A program made the translations under genes and the position numbers. The notes below the pieces were generated by a model. It ran no database searches, had not been told where the DNA came from, and worked only from the letters and a program-made list of their open reading frames with translations. 64,000 bases of DNA from Cotesia glomerata (lineage: Eukaryota > Arthropoda > Insecta > Hymenoptera > Braconidae). This document shows positions 22,481-32,918 of the stretch, piece after piece. Position 1 is the first letter of the stretch; every line of letters starts with the position of its first letter. Location: NCBI RefSeq assembly GCF_020080835.1, contig NC_058163.1:21107904-21171903 (forward strand), written 5' to 3'.

Positions 22481-25390
22481 ATGAAGATGATGATTTCTTT
22501 TGCCTTGATGGTTCTTGTTGCAATTGGTGAGTACTAATTAATCATTACAATTACTTTTTTTATTTATTAATTATTAATTTATTTATTTTTTTGTAATAGC
22601 TGCGACAGAAAGAATGTACATGATGGACAGTGATGGCACAGAATACATTGTAATTGACAAAGAACCGAAGCATTGCGAACCTGGGATGAAATACCTGGTA
22701 GACTGTAATAAGTGCTCGTGTTCATCTAATGGAAAAGATTTAGCTTGTACAAGAAGGAAGTGTCCTCCTCATCCAGTACAACAAAACTTTCCGTGGGGAC
22801 GTAAGTAATTTTTTAATTTGAATTAATAAATAAATTTCTTCAAAAAAATTATTTTTACAAAATCGCATTTTTTATGTTTTTAAATTTCTACATCTCAATT
22901 TTCTTTATAATTTATTTATTATAAAACTAGCGACCTTGCAGTCACTATGTGACTGCCGTGATTTGTGAGCTATAAATGAATCAAATTTTGATTTATTAAA
23001 TAATGACTTTTGTTAAATTGCACTGTACTTTCTTAACTATTGACGTTTTTAAAGATATAAGCTCACCCCGATGTTACATTCATCAAGAGCTTTCATTTGA
23101 GTACCTACATGCATTTTTATATATTTTTCATATATACATATATATAATATATCTAAATATATGAAAAATTGATGTGGGTACTCAAATTAAAGGTCTTGAT
23201 GAGTGTAACATCGGGATGAGCTTATATCTTTAAAAATGTCAATAATTACCAAGATACAAGGTCTTTATTAAATAATGACTTTTGTGAAATTGCACTGTAC
23301 TTTCTTAACTATTGACGTCTTTAATGATATAAGCTCATCCCGGTGTTACACTCATCAGGAGCTTTCATTTGAGTACCTACATGCATTTTTATATATTTTT
23401 CATATATACATATATATAATATATCTAAATATATGAAAAATTGATGTGGGTACTCAAATTAAAGGTCTTGATGAGTGTAACATCGGGATGAGCTTATATC
23501 TTTAAAAATGTCAATAATTACCAAGATACAAGGTCTTTATTAAATAATGACTTTTGTGAAATTGCACTGTACTTTCTTAACTATTGACGTCTTTAATGAT
23601 ATAAGCTCATCCCGGTGTTACACTCATCAGGAGCTTTCATTTGAGTACCTACATGCATTTTTATATATTTTTCATATATACATATATATAATATATCTAA
23701 ATATATGAAAAATTGATGTGGGTACTCAAATTAAAGGTCTTGATGAGTGTAACATCGGGATGAGCTTATATTTTCAAAAATGTCAATAATTACCAAGATA
23801 CAAGGTCTTTATTAAATAATGACTTTTGTGAAATTGCACTGTACTTTCTTAACTATTGACGTTTTTAATGATATAAGCTCATCCTGGTGTTACACTCATC
23901 AGGAGCTTTCATTTGAGTACCCACACGCATTTTGATATATTTTTCATATATACATATATATCTAATATATAAAATTCTCGTGTCACAATGTTCGTTCCCA
24001 TACTCCTCCGAAACGGCTTGACCGATTCTCATAAAATTTCTTATGCATATTCAGTAAGCCTGAGAATCGGCTACTATCTATTTTTCTAACCTCTAAGTGA
24101 TAAGGGGTGTTCACCCCAAAAATTTTTTTTTATTTTTTTGATAAAAATTTTTTTTTTTTATTTTTTTATTATGTGGCATCAAAAAATACATACAACTCTA
24201 AATTTGCACTTTTTTATCACCAACCCTTGCTTTTTAATAGTCATTTTCATAATTTTATCATTTTCTATCCCGCTCGATAACATCAATTAATATCACTTGG
24301 TAAGTTATCCCCTCCATGTGTCTACCGGTGTCACTTCTCACCCTGTAAACAGCACGGAGTAGGGATGTTACCTCTACAGTTTTCGGCTATTATTAGTGTT
24401 TATGCTTCAAGCGTAGTAGTTAAACATTTTTACTATCTCAGTGTAACTCTCATATCAAATATATTCTCGAGTAACTTTATTATTTATTTATTAATAACTA
24501 ATATTATTGAATATAATTAATTATTAATAACTCTTGCGAGACGCTATTGTCAACAACAACGCCGACGCCGCCGTAACGATCTAGCGATAACATTCAGCGA
24601 CGATATGTACAATGAAGCATTGATTGCTATTGAGGATCTTTGCATTATCATTGCCAACTTACCACTCAGTCATTTCGGTATGAATTCGCCAAATCGAGGT
24701 GCAACTGATTTAATGAACACTGAAATGAATCGTGAAATGCAGTACAACACTGTAAAAACGGTGGCGATTGTTACTCGCAATGTCCCACTAATGAATGAGG
24801 AACAAAGAATCATTTACGACCGCATTATGCTCGCAGTTTCAGCAGGACAAGGTGGGTTCTTCTTTTTAGATGCACCAGGTGGAACTGGCAAGACATTCCA
24901 TATTTCGCTAATTCTCGCCAAAATACGATCCAATAATGGCATCGCATTGGCCGTTGCATCATCGGGCATTGCGGCAACTTTATTGGATGGAGGCAGAACA
25001 GCTCACAGTGCTGAAACAGTGTAAAATTATCATCTGGGATGAATGTACCATGGCACACAAACATTCGCTTGAAAAATTGATGTGGGTACTCAAATGAAAG
25101 GTCTTGATGAGTGTAACATCGGGATGAGCTTATGTCTTAAAAAATGTTAATAGTTCACGAGATACAAGGTCATTTCTTAATTATGTATCTAGAGATAGAG
25201 CATTTTCGAATGCAGCTTAAATACTCATCATCATAAATTGACTATTGGTGAGAAAGATATGAAACCTTGAAAGGGCACTGCTCCAGGTTGACCTTTCTAA
25301 TCATACTAAATTTTATCCATAAGAACTCATTTTATTATATAAATATACTGGCCACAAAATTTTTCTTATTCTCTTAATAATATAGATTAT

Positions 25391-25487
<97 letters not shown>

Positions 25488-25692
25488 TAAATAAATTTCA
25501 ATTAAATTTTTTTATTTTCAAGCTTTAATTCTGATTTAAAAATAAAATATTATTTTTGCAGCTTTCTGGAAACATGGTGATCCTTGTCCAGCCAACAAAG
25601 AATTCTACAGCGAATGTAACAGATGTCAGTGTGGTCCCGATGGAAAAAGTGCAGTTTGTACGCTGAAAGCTTGCATCCGTCCGGTTGTATAA
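22481..25692 (+). CDS. Pacifastin-family serine protease inhibitor, two domains
   Basis: Three exons, 22481-22526, 22600-22800 and 25562-25692, with GT/AG borders, phase 1 introns and a total of 125 codons. A hydrophobic signal peptide (MKMMISFALMVLVAIA) is followed by two pacifastin light-chain domains, each with six cysteines in the family order C-x9-C-N-x-C-x-C-x2-4-G-x3-4-C-T-x3-C. Domain 1 ends CTRRKC and domain 2 CTLKAC. By comparison with locust inhibitors the reactive-site residue is Arg in the first, as in trypsin inhibitors, and Leu in the second, as in chymotrypsin inhibitors. The product is expected to be secreted and to act on proteases of haemolymph or gut; which, cannot be told. 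Each domain sits on its own exon. Intron 2 is 2.8 kb and almost filled by nested Helitrons. Confidence 0.93.
23970..25067 (+). mobile_element. Nested second Helitron with helicase remnant
   Basis: The sequence AAAATTCTCGTGTCACAATG with a following TTCGTTCCCATACTCC marks the 5' end of a different Helitron type common in arthropods. It breaks the host Helitron between its AT-rich core (to 23969) and GAAAAATTGATGTGGG (from 25068). It holds the helicase fragment at 24605-25064. Its 3' hairpin end is not clear, so the copy is truncated or rearranged. Confidence 0.7.
24605..25064 (+). pseudogene. Broken Pif1-type helicase of a Helitron
   Basis: The frame starting at 24605 reads about 139 residues of the N-terminal helicase region of a Helitron Rep-Hel protein. 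It has the typical LMNEEQRIIYDRI entry and the Walker A motif GGTGKT within DAPGGTGKTF, then ASSGIAATLLDGGRTAHS. It stops at 25024; in another frame the next bases give IIWDECTMAHKHSLE, the Walker B region, so a deletion or frameshift separates the two. Everything beyond is missing and so is the Rep nuclease part. It cannot be active and is a mobile-element relic, not a gene of the host. Confidence 0.88.
25389..25486. repeat. (TA)n microsatellite
   Basis: About 95 bases of uninterrupted AT dinucleotides, just beyond the TC end of the Helitron and about 75 bases before exon 3 of the pacifastin gene. Confidence 0.95.
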
Positions 25693-27216
25693 ATAATTCA
25701 TCAAAATTGGACTCGAGCATTGCAGAATCAAAAGATTTCCTATAATTTATAAATAAATTAATTAAATAGATAGTTCGTGCACATTCTACTTTTTACTGGT
25801 ATTTTATTGTCAATATAAAATCAATAGAAAATATTGTTATTTTATAATGTTAAATGCTTATTTATTCACTATAATTAATTAGTAATTGATTTATATCGTT
25901 GTAGATTGCTATGTATTTTTATTATATTGAGTAATATTTAAAGACGAGCCTCCAGTTTTAAGATTAAGAGTCGTGAAGAAATATTTACTAAATAAATAAT
26001 GCTTTAATAATTGATCATTCTTTGTATTGATTTATTTGTTTCTATTTGATACAACTGTTCGCAATCGCTAAGATTACACAGGTATGAATATTGAGCAAGC
26101 ATACCGATTTGTTGAATTAGTGATAACAATTGCAAATAATGATTAAATTTTTACTGCATTATTGTTTTTAATATTTTTTCATTTTAATAAAATATTACAA
26201 TGGTTGAGAAAATAAAATAAAATTAATTTAATTGAAAAGAAGAAATCTTGAACTGAAGCATTTTTAAGAATTTATTTTTTTTTTTAATTAAGAAGAAAAC
26301 TTTTTGAATAAAATGAAATTAATTTGAATTAATAATAATTTTTTATTCAAAAAATTTTTCTATTTAATTGCAAATCAAACTTTTTAAACATAATTTTCTT
26401 TTTTTTCAATAAAATTAATTTTTTATCAATTTAAATATAAATAATAATGAACAATTTTTTTTTGTCTTAAATTAAGTACAAAAATTCTTGAAGAAATTTA
26501 ATTTCTTTTTTAAATAACTTTTGAAAATAATTTTTTTTTTTTAAATTTTTTTATCAATACAAATGTAAATAATAATAATGAAGAAATTTTTTTTGTCTTG
26601 GATTTAGTAGAAAAATTCTTAAAGAATTTAAAATTTCTTCTTTAAAAAACTCTTTAAAATAATTTTCTTTTTTATTTTAATTCAATTAATTTTTTTGTCA
26701 ATATTCATAAGAATAATAATAAAGAAATTTAGTTTTTTCTTGAATTTAAGTAGAAATATTCTTGAAGAAATTAAAATTCCTTTTTAAAAAAACTTTTAGA
26801 AATAATTTTCTTTGTTTTTTAATCTATTTAATTTTTTTATCTATTTAATGTAGTTTAAATGTAAGTAATGGTGAAGACATTTTTCTTTGTGTGAAATTAA
26901 GTAGAAAAATTCTTAAAAAAATTAAAATTTCTTCTTTAAAAAATTTTCCAAAAATTTTTTTTTTTTATCAATTTAAATATAAATAATGATAAAAAAATTT
27001 TTTTTGTAATACCAACCGCGAAACTTGGATTTTCGAGCTATAGTTAGGAGGGGTAAAATGAATGATATCTGGCCATCTATAATAATTATTATTATTATTA
27101 TTATTATTATTTATTTTTTTAATTGGCCATGAAGTCGAAACTCCTTGCGGCCATCCAAAATTGATACAAAAAATCTTAATATAATATATAAAGTAGTGTG
27201 TTAAGTAGTATATATT
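25693..27216. other. 3' flank of pacifastin gene and AT-rich satellite-like stretch
   Basis: A likely poly(A) signal AATAAA lies at about 25749. From 26230 to 27000 a block of about 120 bases (AAATTTCTTCTTTAAAAA, ATTTTTTTATCAATTTAAAT, AATAATAATGAAGAA) recurs in at least five degenerate copies. A (TTA)n tract lies at 27085-27110. No gene seen. Confidence 0.55.
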
Positions 27217-28240
27217 CGAACAAAAACAGTTTCACTGTAAAAAAATCGCGCCAAGTCCACGTTCATAAGACTATTAAGAAATAAAAATTTGTTTTTTTCT
27301 TTACAAAAATATATAAAATAAAAAAATTAAAAAATCCAAGTAACCGATATGATTGTTTATGATTTTCGGAAATTAAAAAAAATTTTGTTATAAATTTAAA
27401 AATTAAAAAAAAAGTTTGGAACGCATTTAGTGTGCGCGGTTGCAAAATTTAAAAAAATTGAAATACACAATGACGCACACCAAGTACGTTCCAAAATTTT
27501 TTTCTTAATTTTTAAATTTATAACAAAATTTTTTTTAATTTCCGAAAATCATAAACAATCATATCGGTTACTTGGATTTTTAATTTTTTATTTTATATAT
27601 TTTTGTAAAGAAAAAAAAACAAATTTTTTTTTCTTTATATTCTTATATATGTGGACTTAGCGCGATTTTTTTACAGTGAAACTGTTTTTGTTCGGATTTT
27701 AGTATTTTTTGTAATTATAATAAAAATTTACAATTGGTACCAACTTAATTAAATCTCGCGTTGGTTGCATTTTTTATAGCAAACTATCCCCTTGAAACTA
27801 CAGTTTATGTAAAAATAATTCCAGCGCACCCTGGCGGGTGTAGATGCAAGCTGTGAAATATCTATTTTTAACTGTAGTTTCCCATCTAATGAAGGATTAC
27901 TATGCATTCTCGAATTATTTAGTCTGTGGCAGATCACATTGCCCATCGAAAAAAAAAGTCAGGATCGATATTTTTGCGTTGCTATAGTTTGTGCTGATTA
28001 AATTTAATAATTTCAAGTAGATTAATTGTTATAAGTGAATATAATTAATTAATAACAGTCAAATAAAGTATGAATTACTGTTATAATATACAATTTAGGA
28101 AAAAAAAGTACCGTAGAATTAAATAAAATTTTGCAACCTCAAAATACCGTTCTGCTTACAGTAAACACAGTCGGTAGTCTGGCGCTCCGTTTACAGCAGA
28201 TTTGAACGGAACTTGGCGCCAGATTCTACCGAATCTGTGG
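27217..28240 (-). mobile_element. Fold-back-tailed repeat family, copy A
   Basis: One end is a palindrome of about 480 bases (27217-27700) whose arms begin CGAACAAAAACAGTTTCACT. It is followed by a unique-looking body with CAAACTATCCCCTTGAAACT and TATAGTTTGTGCTGA, and it ends in TTCCGTT-type sequence GGCGCCAGATTCTACCGAAT. The same order of blocks is found at 34268-35301 and 46773-48340. No coding sequence was found. Family class unknown. Confidence 0.75.
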
Positions 28241-28344
28241 ATAAAGTATATATATAAAGTACACGGAAAAAAAAATTTCGTTCTGGTAACGTAACTGTAG
28301 AGTTACCACAACTATACACAGTTTACTGTTCGTTGTAGAGTTAC

Positions 28345-29015
28345 AGTAACAAATAGTATATTACACACCTGTGGCAAGAAAATGAGAAATGTCTCAGAAC
28401 ACATATATGTTGCCCGAGGCGAAGCCGAGGTCGACATATATGTGATCTGAGATATTTATTATTTTCCTGCCATAGGTTTGTATACTATTTTTCTGTCCGA
28501 CAGAGGCGGAAAGCGGCAATTTCGTTTAGCGCAGCGGGCCGAAAGTTGCCACTTTCCGCCTGGAGGGCAGAAAATGTTATTTTTCTCCCCTCCGGGAAGA
28601 AAACGTCAATTTTCCGCCCGCTGCGCTAAATGAAAATGCCGCTTTCCGCCTCCGTCGAGGAGAAAAATAGTTTTCTCACCACGGGCAGGAAATAAGAAAG
28701 ACTCAGATCACATGTTTGTCGACCTCGGCTTCGCCTCGGTCAACAATTACATGTAATCTGAGACATTTCTTATTTTCCTGCCCTAGGTAAGAAATAGTAT
28801 ATTACACACCTAGGGAAGTAAAGTAAGAAATGTCTCAGATCACATGTAATTGTTGGCCGAGGCGAAGCCGAGGTCAACAAACATGTGATCTGAGGCTTTC
28901 TTATTTACTTCCCGTGGAGTGTATACTATTTTTTTGTCCGACGAAGGCGGAAAGCGGCAACTTAGTTTAGCGCAGCGGGACGAAAGTTGTCACTTTCCGC
29001 CCGGAGGGCAAAAAA
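28345..29015. repeat. Cluster of GC-rich palindromes
   Basis: Three related blocks, each built from GAGGCGAAGCCGAGGTC and its complement, from AGAAATGTCTCAGATCACAT and its complement, and from AGGCGGAAAGCGGCAA with GCGCAGCGGG, alternate in direct and inverted order. The blocks at 28345-28490, 28700-28790 and 28800-28925 could each form long hairpins. Their GC content stands out sharply from the AT-rich surroundings. No coding frame explains them. Confidence 0.8.
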
Positions 29016-29120
29016 ATACTATAGTTCTGATAACTCAATGTTGTTGAGCTCTCAGAGCTCTACGGGATTGTTCTCAGAGCCAAACGGTATAGTTGAGAGC
29101 GCTCTACGTTGCGCAGTAGT

Positions 29121-29656
29121 ACACGGAAAGAAAATTGTACGAAAAATTACAATGAAAACATCGTAATTTTTAGTATAGGACATTGCAGTGCCGGACCAGA
29201 ACTCAAACATCGTAATTTATACGATGCAACATCGTAAATTTCTATCACTCAAATTAAAAAGAAGTTTAGGTCACCGAAAAAATAATTCTGTATCATCCAG
29301 GAATCGAACCCGGTGTCCTCTCCGCCTCAAGTCCAAGGTTTATCTCCTCAAGCTATCGGAGGGAATATCTAAAGCTTCTGTTCAGTCACAGAATAAGACC
29401 CTCGATACAGTAGTTGGTCATCTTTCGGTGGTGGCGTCGCAAACTACTAGACTCTGTCTCTCTTTTATTAAAACATATAGTATGCGTCCTTACTCACTTG
29501 CTCTTACGGAAAAAAATTTACTAAATAACATCGTAATTTTCAATAATTCAAATTGTATTGTGTAGACGGCAGCATCGTAAAAATCGAGATACTGAAAATC
29601 TAGTCCTGGATTACGATGTTACTATAGTAAATTTTCATAGGATTTTTTTTCCGTGT
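29121..29656. mobile_element. Nested ACACGGAAA element with a tRNA-like block
   Basis: Ends ACACGGAAAGAAAATTGTAC and complement ACACGGAAAAAAAATCCTAT form inverted repeats. ACATCGTAA repeats lie just inside both ends (29158-29240 and 29527-29640). On the minus strand 29288-29362 is tRNA-like, with a B-box GGGTTCGATTCC, so a SINE seems to lie inside. The 125-codon plus-strand frame over it carries no domain. Confidence 0.55.
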
Positions 29657-30089
29657 AGAGTGCGCTGACATATTTCATAACCTTCTAAAATGCCAAACAT
29701 AATTATTTTGTTACTAATCTATATTATTAAAAATATATGAGGACAATTAAGTTCCCAATTTATTTATTTAAGGAAATAGGTTGTTTTTTTGTCAAATTGA
29801 ATTTCGTTAGAACAGTTTTGTATTTATGGTTTTTCAAGGTTCATTTGCAGTGACTATTAATTTAATTTATTAGTTGAATATATTGTGATAAGTGATAAGT
29901 TATCGAATACATTAAAAAGACCCAATTTAACACAAAATAAAATTTGTTTTCGTTTATTTATCTTATGACCCAGATTTTACTTTTTGTATTTGAGTATTTT
30001 AGTTTATTTTTATTAATTACTTAAAAATTAATAGAAACAATTATTGTTATTACTGCGGCGATTATTATTTAATTATTGTATTTATTTAG

Positions 30090-30205
30090 TTAACCCTTCG
30101 TTGGTCGCGCTATGAGCGAATCGCCGCCTAACAACTACTCAATCTATAGAGACTCGCTATAGTGCGAGCGAGAAACTAAAAAAAGCGCGACCAACGAAGG
30201 GTTAA
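30090..30205. mobile_element. Short TTAA-flanked MITE, piggyBac-like
   Basis: Perfect terminal inverted repeats CCCTTCGTTGGTCGCGCT (30094-30111) and its complement (30184-30201) are bounded on each side by TTAA. A TTAA target and a CCC start are features of piggyBac-type elements. The interior of about 70 bases is non-coding. Confidence 0.85.
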
Positions 30206-30359
30206 TAATATTATATTATTGTTACCAAAGGTATGATTAAATTAAAAAATTAAGCGTGTGAGAAATTATTATGAAGCCGAGCCAATTAATCGAGCAAAAG
30301 AAATTAATTGTAAAAGAAATTAAAAGACTGGGAAAATTATTCTAAGTTCCGAATAAGAT

Positions 30360-30690
30360 TTAGTACGGGAAAGCGATGAATGGATATAAAATGAAAGAAA
30401 TGACGATTATTATTTTGTAAGAAATAATTTAGGTAAGCGAAGATTTTATGAGTCCCGAGGACAATTTAGTATGGAAAATCAACGAATGGATATATAATGA
30501 AAGAAATTGCGATTGAAATAATAAAGAATTTAATTGTGAATTTGACGAAACGAATGGATAGAAAATGAAGGAAATTACGATTAAAATAATAAAGAATTGA
30601 GTTTCGAAAATAAAAACTTAGAATTTGGCGAGACGAATGGATAGAAAATGAAGGAAATTACGATTAAAATAATAAATAATTATTTTTCAA
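30360..30690. repeat. Degenerate minisatellite GAATGGATA...GAAGGAAATTACG
   Basis: Four units start with GAATGGATAT/GAATGGATAG and continue AAAATGAARGAAATKACGAT. Spacing runs from about 70 to 105 bases. Just upstream of the LTR-retrotransposon piece, it may be part of that element's internal region. Confidence 0.6.
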
Positions 30691-31480
30691 TGCTAGTTCG
30701 AGGACACCGGACAGGTGTCTAAAACGACCCTTCTGGTTCGTTACAAGAGAGTTAGGGGAAAAATGATAAACGCCAAAATTTGGCTCGATAAGGGAAGCAA
30801 TTCGTTCTCGGGAGAATTACTCGGACGAATACTCTTCACCAAGTAATTCCAGAGGATGATACTCTACCTGGAGTCTGACCAAGGCCCAGGTAAGTATCGT
30901 GAACCGACCGGTTGAAAGTGCTACTCCCCGTGCTGATGCCTTCAGCTGAGGTACGGTAGGTGATCATAAGTCGTGTAGGTGGGAGCGAGGAGGATACTCT
31001 CCACTTGCTCTCAGGGTAGAGTTTAGGACCCCACAGGGATGACGGCTAGTCGCCCTGAGGGGGGAGGGGGTGTTACTGGGAAACTAGTTAGTATTTGTAG
31101 ACCGCGTTTTTTTTTTAGTTTGAACCGTGAATACCGTCGTATATGTTTGGATAGAAAGTTTCTATCGTATTAGTGTATATTGCTTATATTGTTTCTTGAT
31201 TTTGAACCGCGTTAATGATTTTGAACCGCGAATATGTGTGAAAAGAGTGTTCTAATGTATTGTTTATATTGTTTAATTTGCTTATATTGTTTATATCGTT
31301 TATTAATATGATCAGGCCAATAAAGAGGTTTCCTTTTCTTTTTATTTATTTAAAATGAAGTGTTTTGTTTATATTTTGTTATTGATAATGTGATCCCCGT
31401 TTATGACTCTGGACTCCGGCGAGCAAATTTCGAGCCGGGGACAAATTAGATATTTATATTTTGAAAACGTGGACGTTACA
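30691..31480 (+). mobile_element. 3' end of an LTR retrotransposon (polypurine tract and LTR)
   Basis: A purine run TGAGGGGGGAGGGGG at 31056-31070 is followed at once by an LTR-like segment, 31071-31480, that starts TGTTAC and ends GTTACA, a six-base inverted pair with TG...CA limits. Within it AATAAA at 31319 can serve as poly(A) signal. A polypurine tract touching the 5' edge of a TG...CA segment is the layout of the 3' end of an LTR retrotransposon. No gag-pol frame or 5' LTR is present, so the copy is truncated. Sequence 30691-31055, with mixed composition, is probably its internal 3' part. Confidence 0.65.
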
Positions 31481-31484
31481 ATCT

Positions 31485-31800
31485 TTTCTCGTGCATATAC
31501 GGTAATGATTTTATGTCCAATATTTATTGATATAATTAAGAAAATAAGATAATTTTGTGACTATCATATTTTTATTTTACAAATAATTTTTATTTGTAAT
31601 ATAAGTTCTATTATTATTTTATTTCTATTATAATACTATTCTTATTTGTCATATACAATTATTGTTGGCAATATAAATTCATTCTGCTGCATGTATTTAT
31701 TAAATTATCAATGCTAAATCGTAAAAAAAAATTACTAAGCAGACTTCCAAAAATTTGTTATAGTCTCAGAACGATCCTGTAGAGTTGTGAGAGGTAAATA
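31485..31800. other. AT-rich stretch, nothing recognised
   Basis: Between the LTR and the GAGCTC-rich right end of the ACACGGA element. Only short A/T-rich frames. Confidence 0.5.
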
Positions 31801-32022
31801 ACGTTTAGCTCTCAGAGCTCAACGATGTAGAGTTGCAGGAGCCAAACGGTATTGTTACTATAAGAATACGTTAACCTACTGGAACTTTTTACAACTAACT
31901 AACTACTATAGAGTTCCTATAGCAAAATTTTTTTCTCCGTGTAATATATATAATATAGTGTGTTAAGCACTCAGTCACTCAATCACTCAATCATCACTAA
32001 ATTCTAATACAATGAATACATA

Positions 32023-32271
32023 TTATGTTCTATCAGATTGTAAAAAATATTCATAACAAGCAGTTCGAAACTCCATAAACGTTGGTAACGTCGTACAATC
32101 AGCTGGTAATTGATTCCAGATTTTAACCGCAGATACCAAGAATGATTTTTCATACTTCGCTGAATGATAAACCGGTAACTCAAGATAGTCTTGACGAATA
32201 TCTCCTCGGCGTAGGCGAGGCTCAAGAATTTCTAAGTCTCGCCTAATTAGAGGCTTTTGATTAAGATACAA
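32023..32271 (-). pseudogene. C-terminal part of the interrupted LINE protein
   Basis: Reads ALYLNQKPLIRRDLEILEP, then RRGDIRQDYLELPVYHSAKY and IWNQLPADCTTLPTFMEFR. This is the usual carboxy-terminal region of such LINE proteins, with the conserved IWNxLPA block near the end. The related fragment at 37167-37395 has the same blocks. Confidence 0.85.
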
Positions 32272-32325
32272 TGCTTTATAAATAAGACACGATAAGAAAA
32301 AAAGTTTGGAAAATCCAAAAGTGCA

Positions 32326-32918
32326 CGACTCATAATGTTCATTTAATTATGAAATATAAAAAAAAAAAAAAACTTAAGTCGTTCAAAATTAGTTGCCGAA
32401 AAAACAGCTGTAGTAGGAAGGTACTGCACAAGCGCCCCTGGTGGAATAAAATGTACATAATATATATAGATATAGATATATCACCATCCATGTTAATTTT
32501 ACATGGATATATATAGATATACAGTCTTGTAGTTTTCGTTTTTTATTAATTGCAATTAAACGACACTGAATTAATTAATCATTCGCATTCAGTGACCTAC
32601 AATCGTCGATTAGAATTTTTTTTTTTTAAATTTAACTCAAATAATGGATTTTTTCACAAGTTACAGTGTTTTCGGGTTTCACACATGACGGACAGGAAAT
32701 TTTTTTGACCTATTTTGGTGTTTTTTTCCAATTCTATTGCAGTAAATCAATTTTTAAAAAGTATGAAATTAATCTCCATTAAATTATCCGACAATAGTAT
32801 GTAAAATATCTTGATTCTGTGAACTAACAAGGCTATAATAATAAAAATAGCCGCCAAAATGAGGCGAAAAAAATTTTTCGATCGTAAAGCACTCTCTGAT
32901 GCTTCGCATCATGAGTCG
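32326..32918. mobile_element. 593-bp TIR element inserted in the LINE
   Basis: The ends CGACTCATAATG (left) and, as complement of the right, CGACTCATGATG form 12-base inverted repeats with one mismatch. TGCA stands on both sides (32322-32325 and 32919-32922) as a four-base target duplication. The reverse transcriptase reading frame resumes on the far side, with a one-base offset, in C-terminal sequence of the same protein. Next to the right end lies GATGCTTCGCATC, a short palindrome. No coding sequence inside. Confidence 0.75.

Larger units (their letters stand above)
22927..25386 (-). mobile_element. Expanded Helitron in pacifastin intron 2
   Basis: Read on the minus strand it has the TCTATATTATTAAG start at 25386 and the hairpin GCAGTCACATAGTGACTGC with CTAG end at 22927, each next to a host A or T. 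Its central palindromic unit is repeated four times with an exact period of 272 bases (the anchor CACTGTACTTTCTTAAC begins at 23021, 23293, 23565 and 23837). A second Helitron is inserted in the last unit at about 23970-25067. Length 2.46 kb against about 0.54 kb for a simple copy. Confidence 0.88.
28261..31942. mobile_element. Large composite element with ACACGGA inverted ends
   Basis: The left end ACACGGAAAAAAAAATTTCG and the right end, as complement, ACACGGAGAAAAAAATTTTG are inverted repeats. Both are followed by sequence related to GTAGAGTTAC and to GAGCCAAACGGTA. Inside lie GC-rich palindromes (28345-29015), a smaller element with the same ends (29121-29656), a TTAA-flanked MITE, minisatellite sequence and an LTR. 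Whether the outer ends really belong together is inference. Confidence 0.45.

Noticed and set aside
23000..23980. CRISPR-like array of regular repeats
   Set aside because: The 272-base constant units are whole Helitron modules without spacer structure, in an insect genome.
27430..27660. Plus- and minus-strand frames FFLIFKFITKFFLISENHKQ
   Set aside because: Identical peptide on both strands results from the perfect palindrome; not coding.
28210..28240. TGGCGCCA-type sequence as a retroviral primer-binding site
   Set aside because: It lies in a palindromic end of the three-copy family, with no LTR next to it, and varies between copies.
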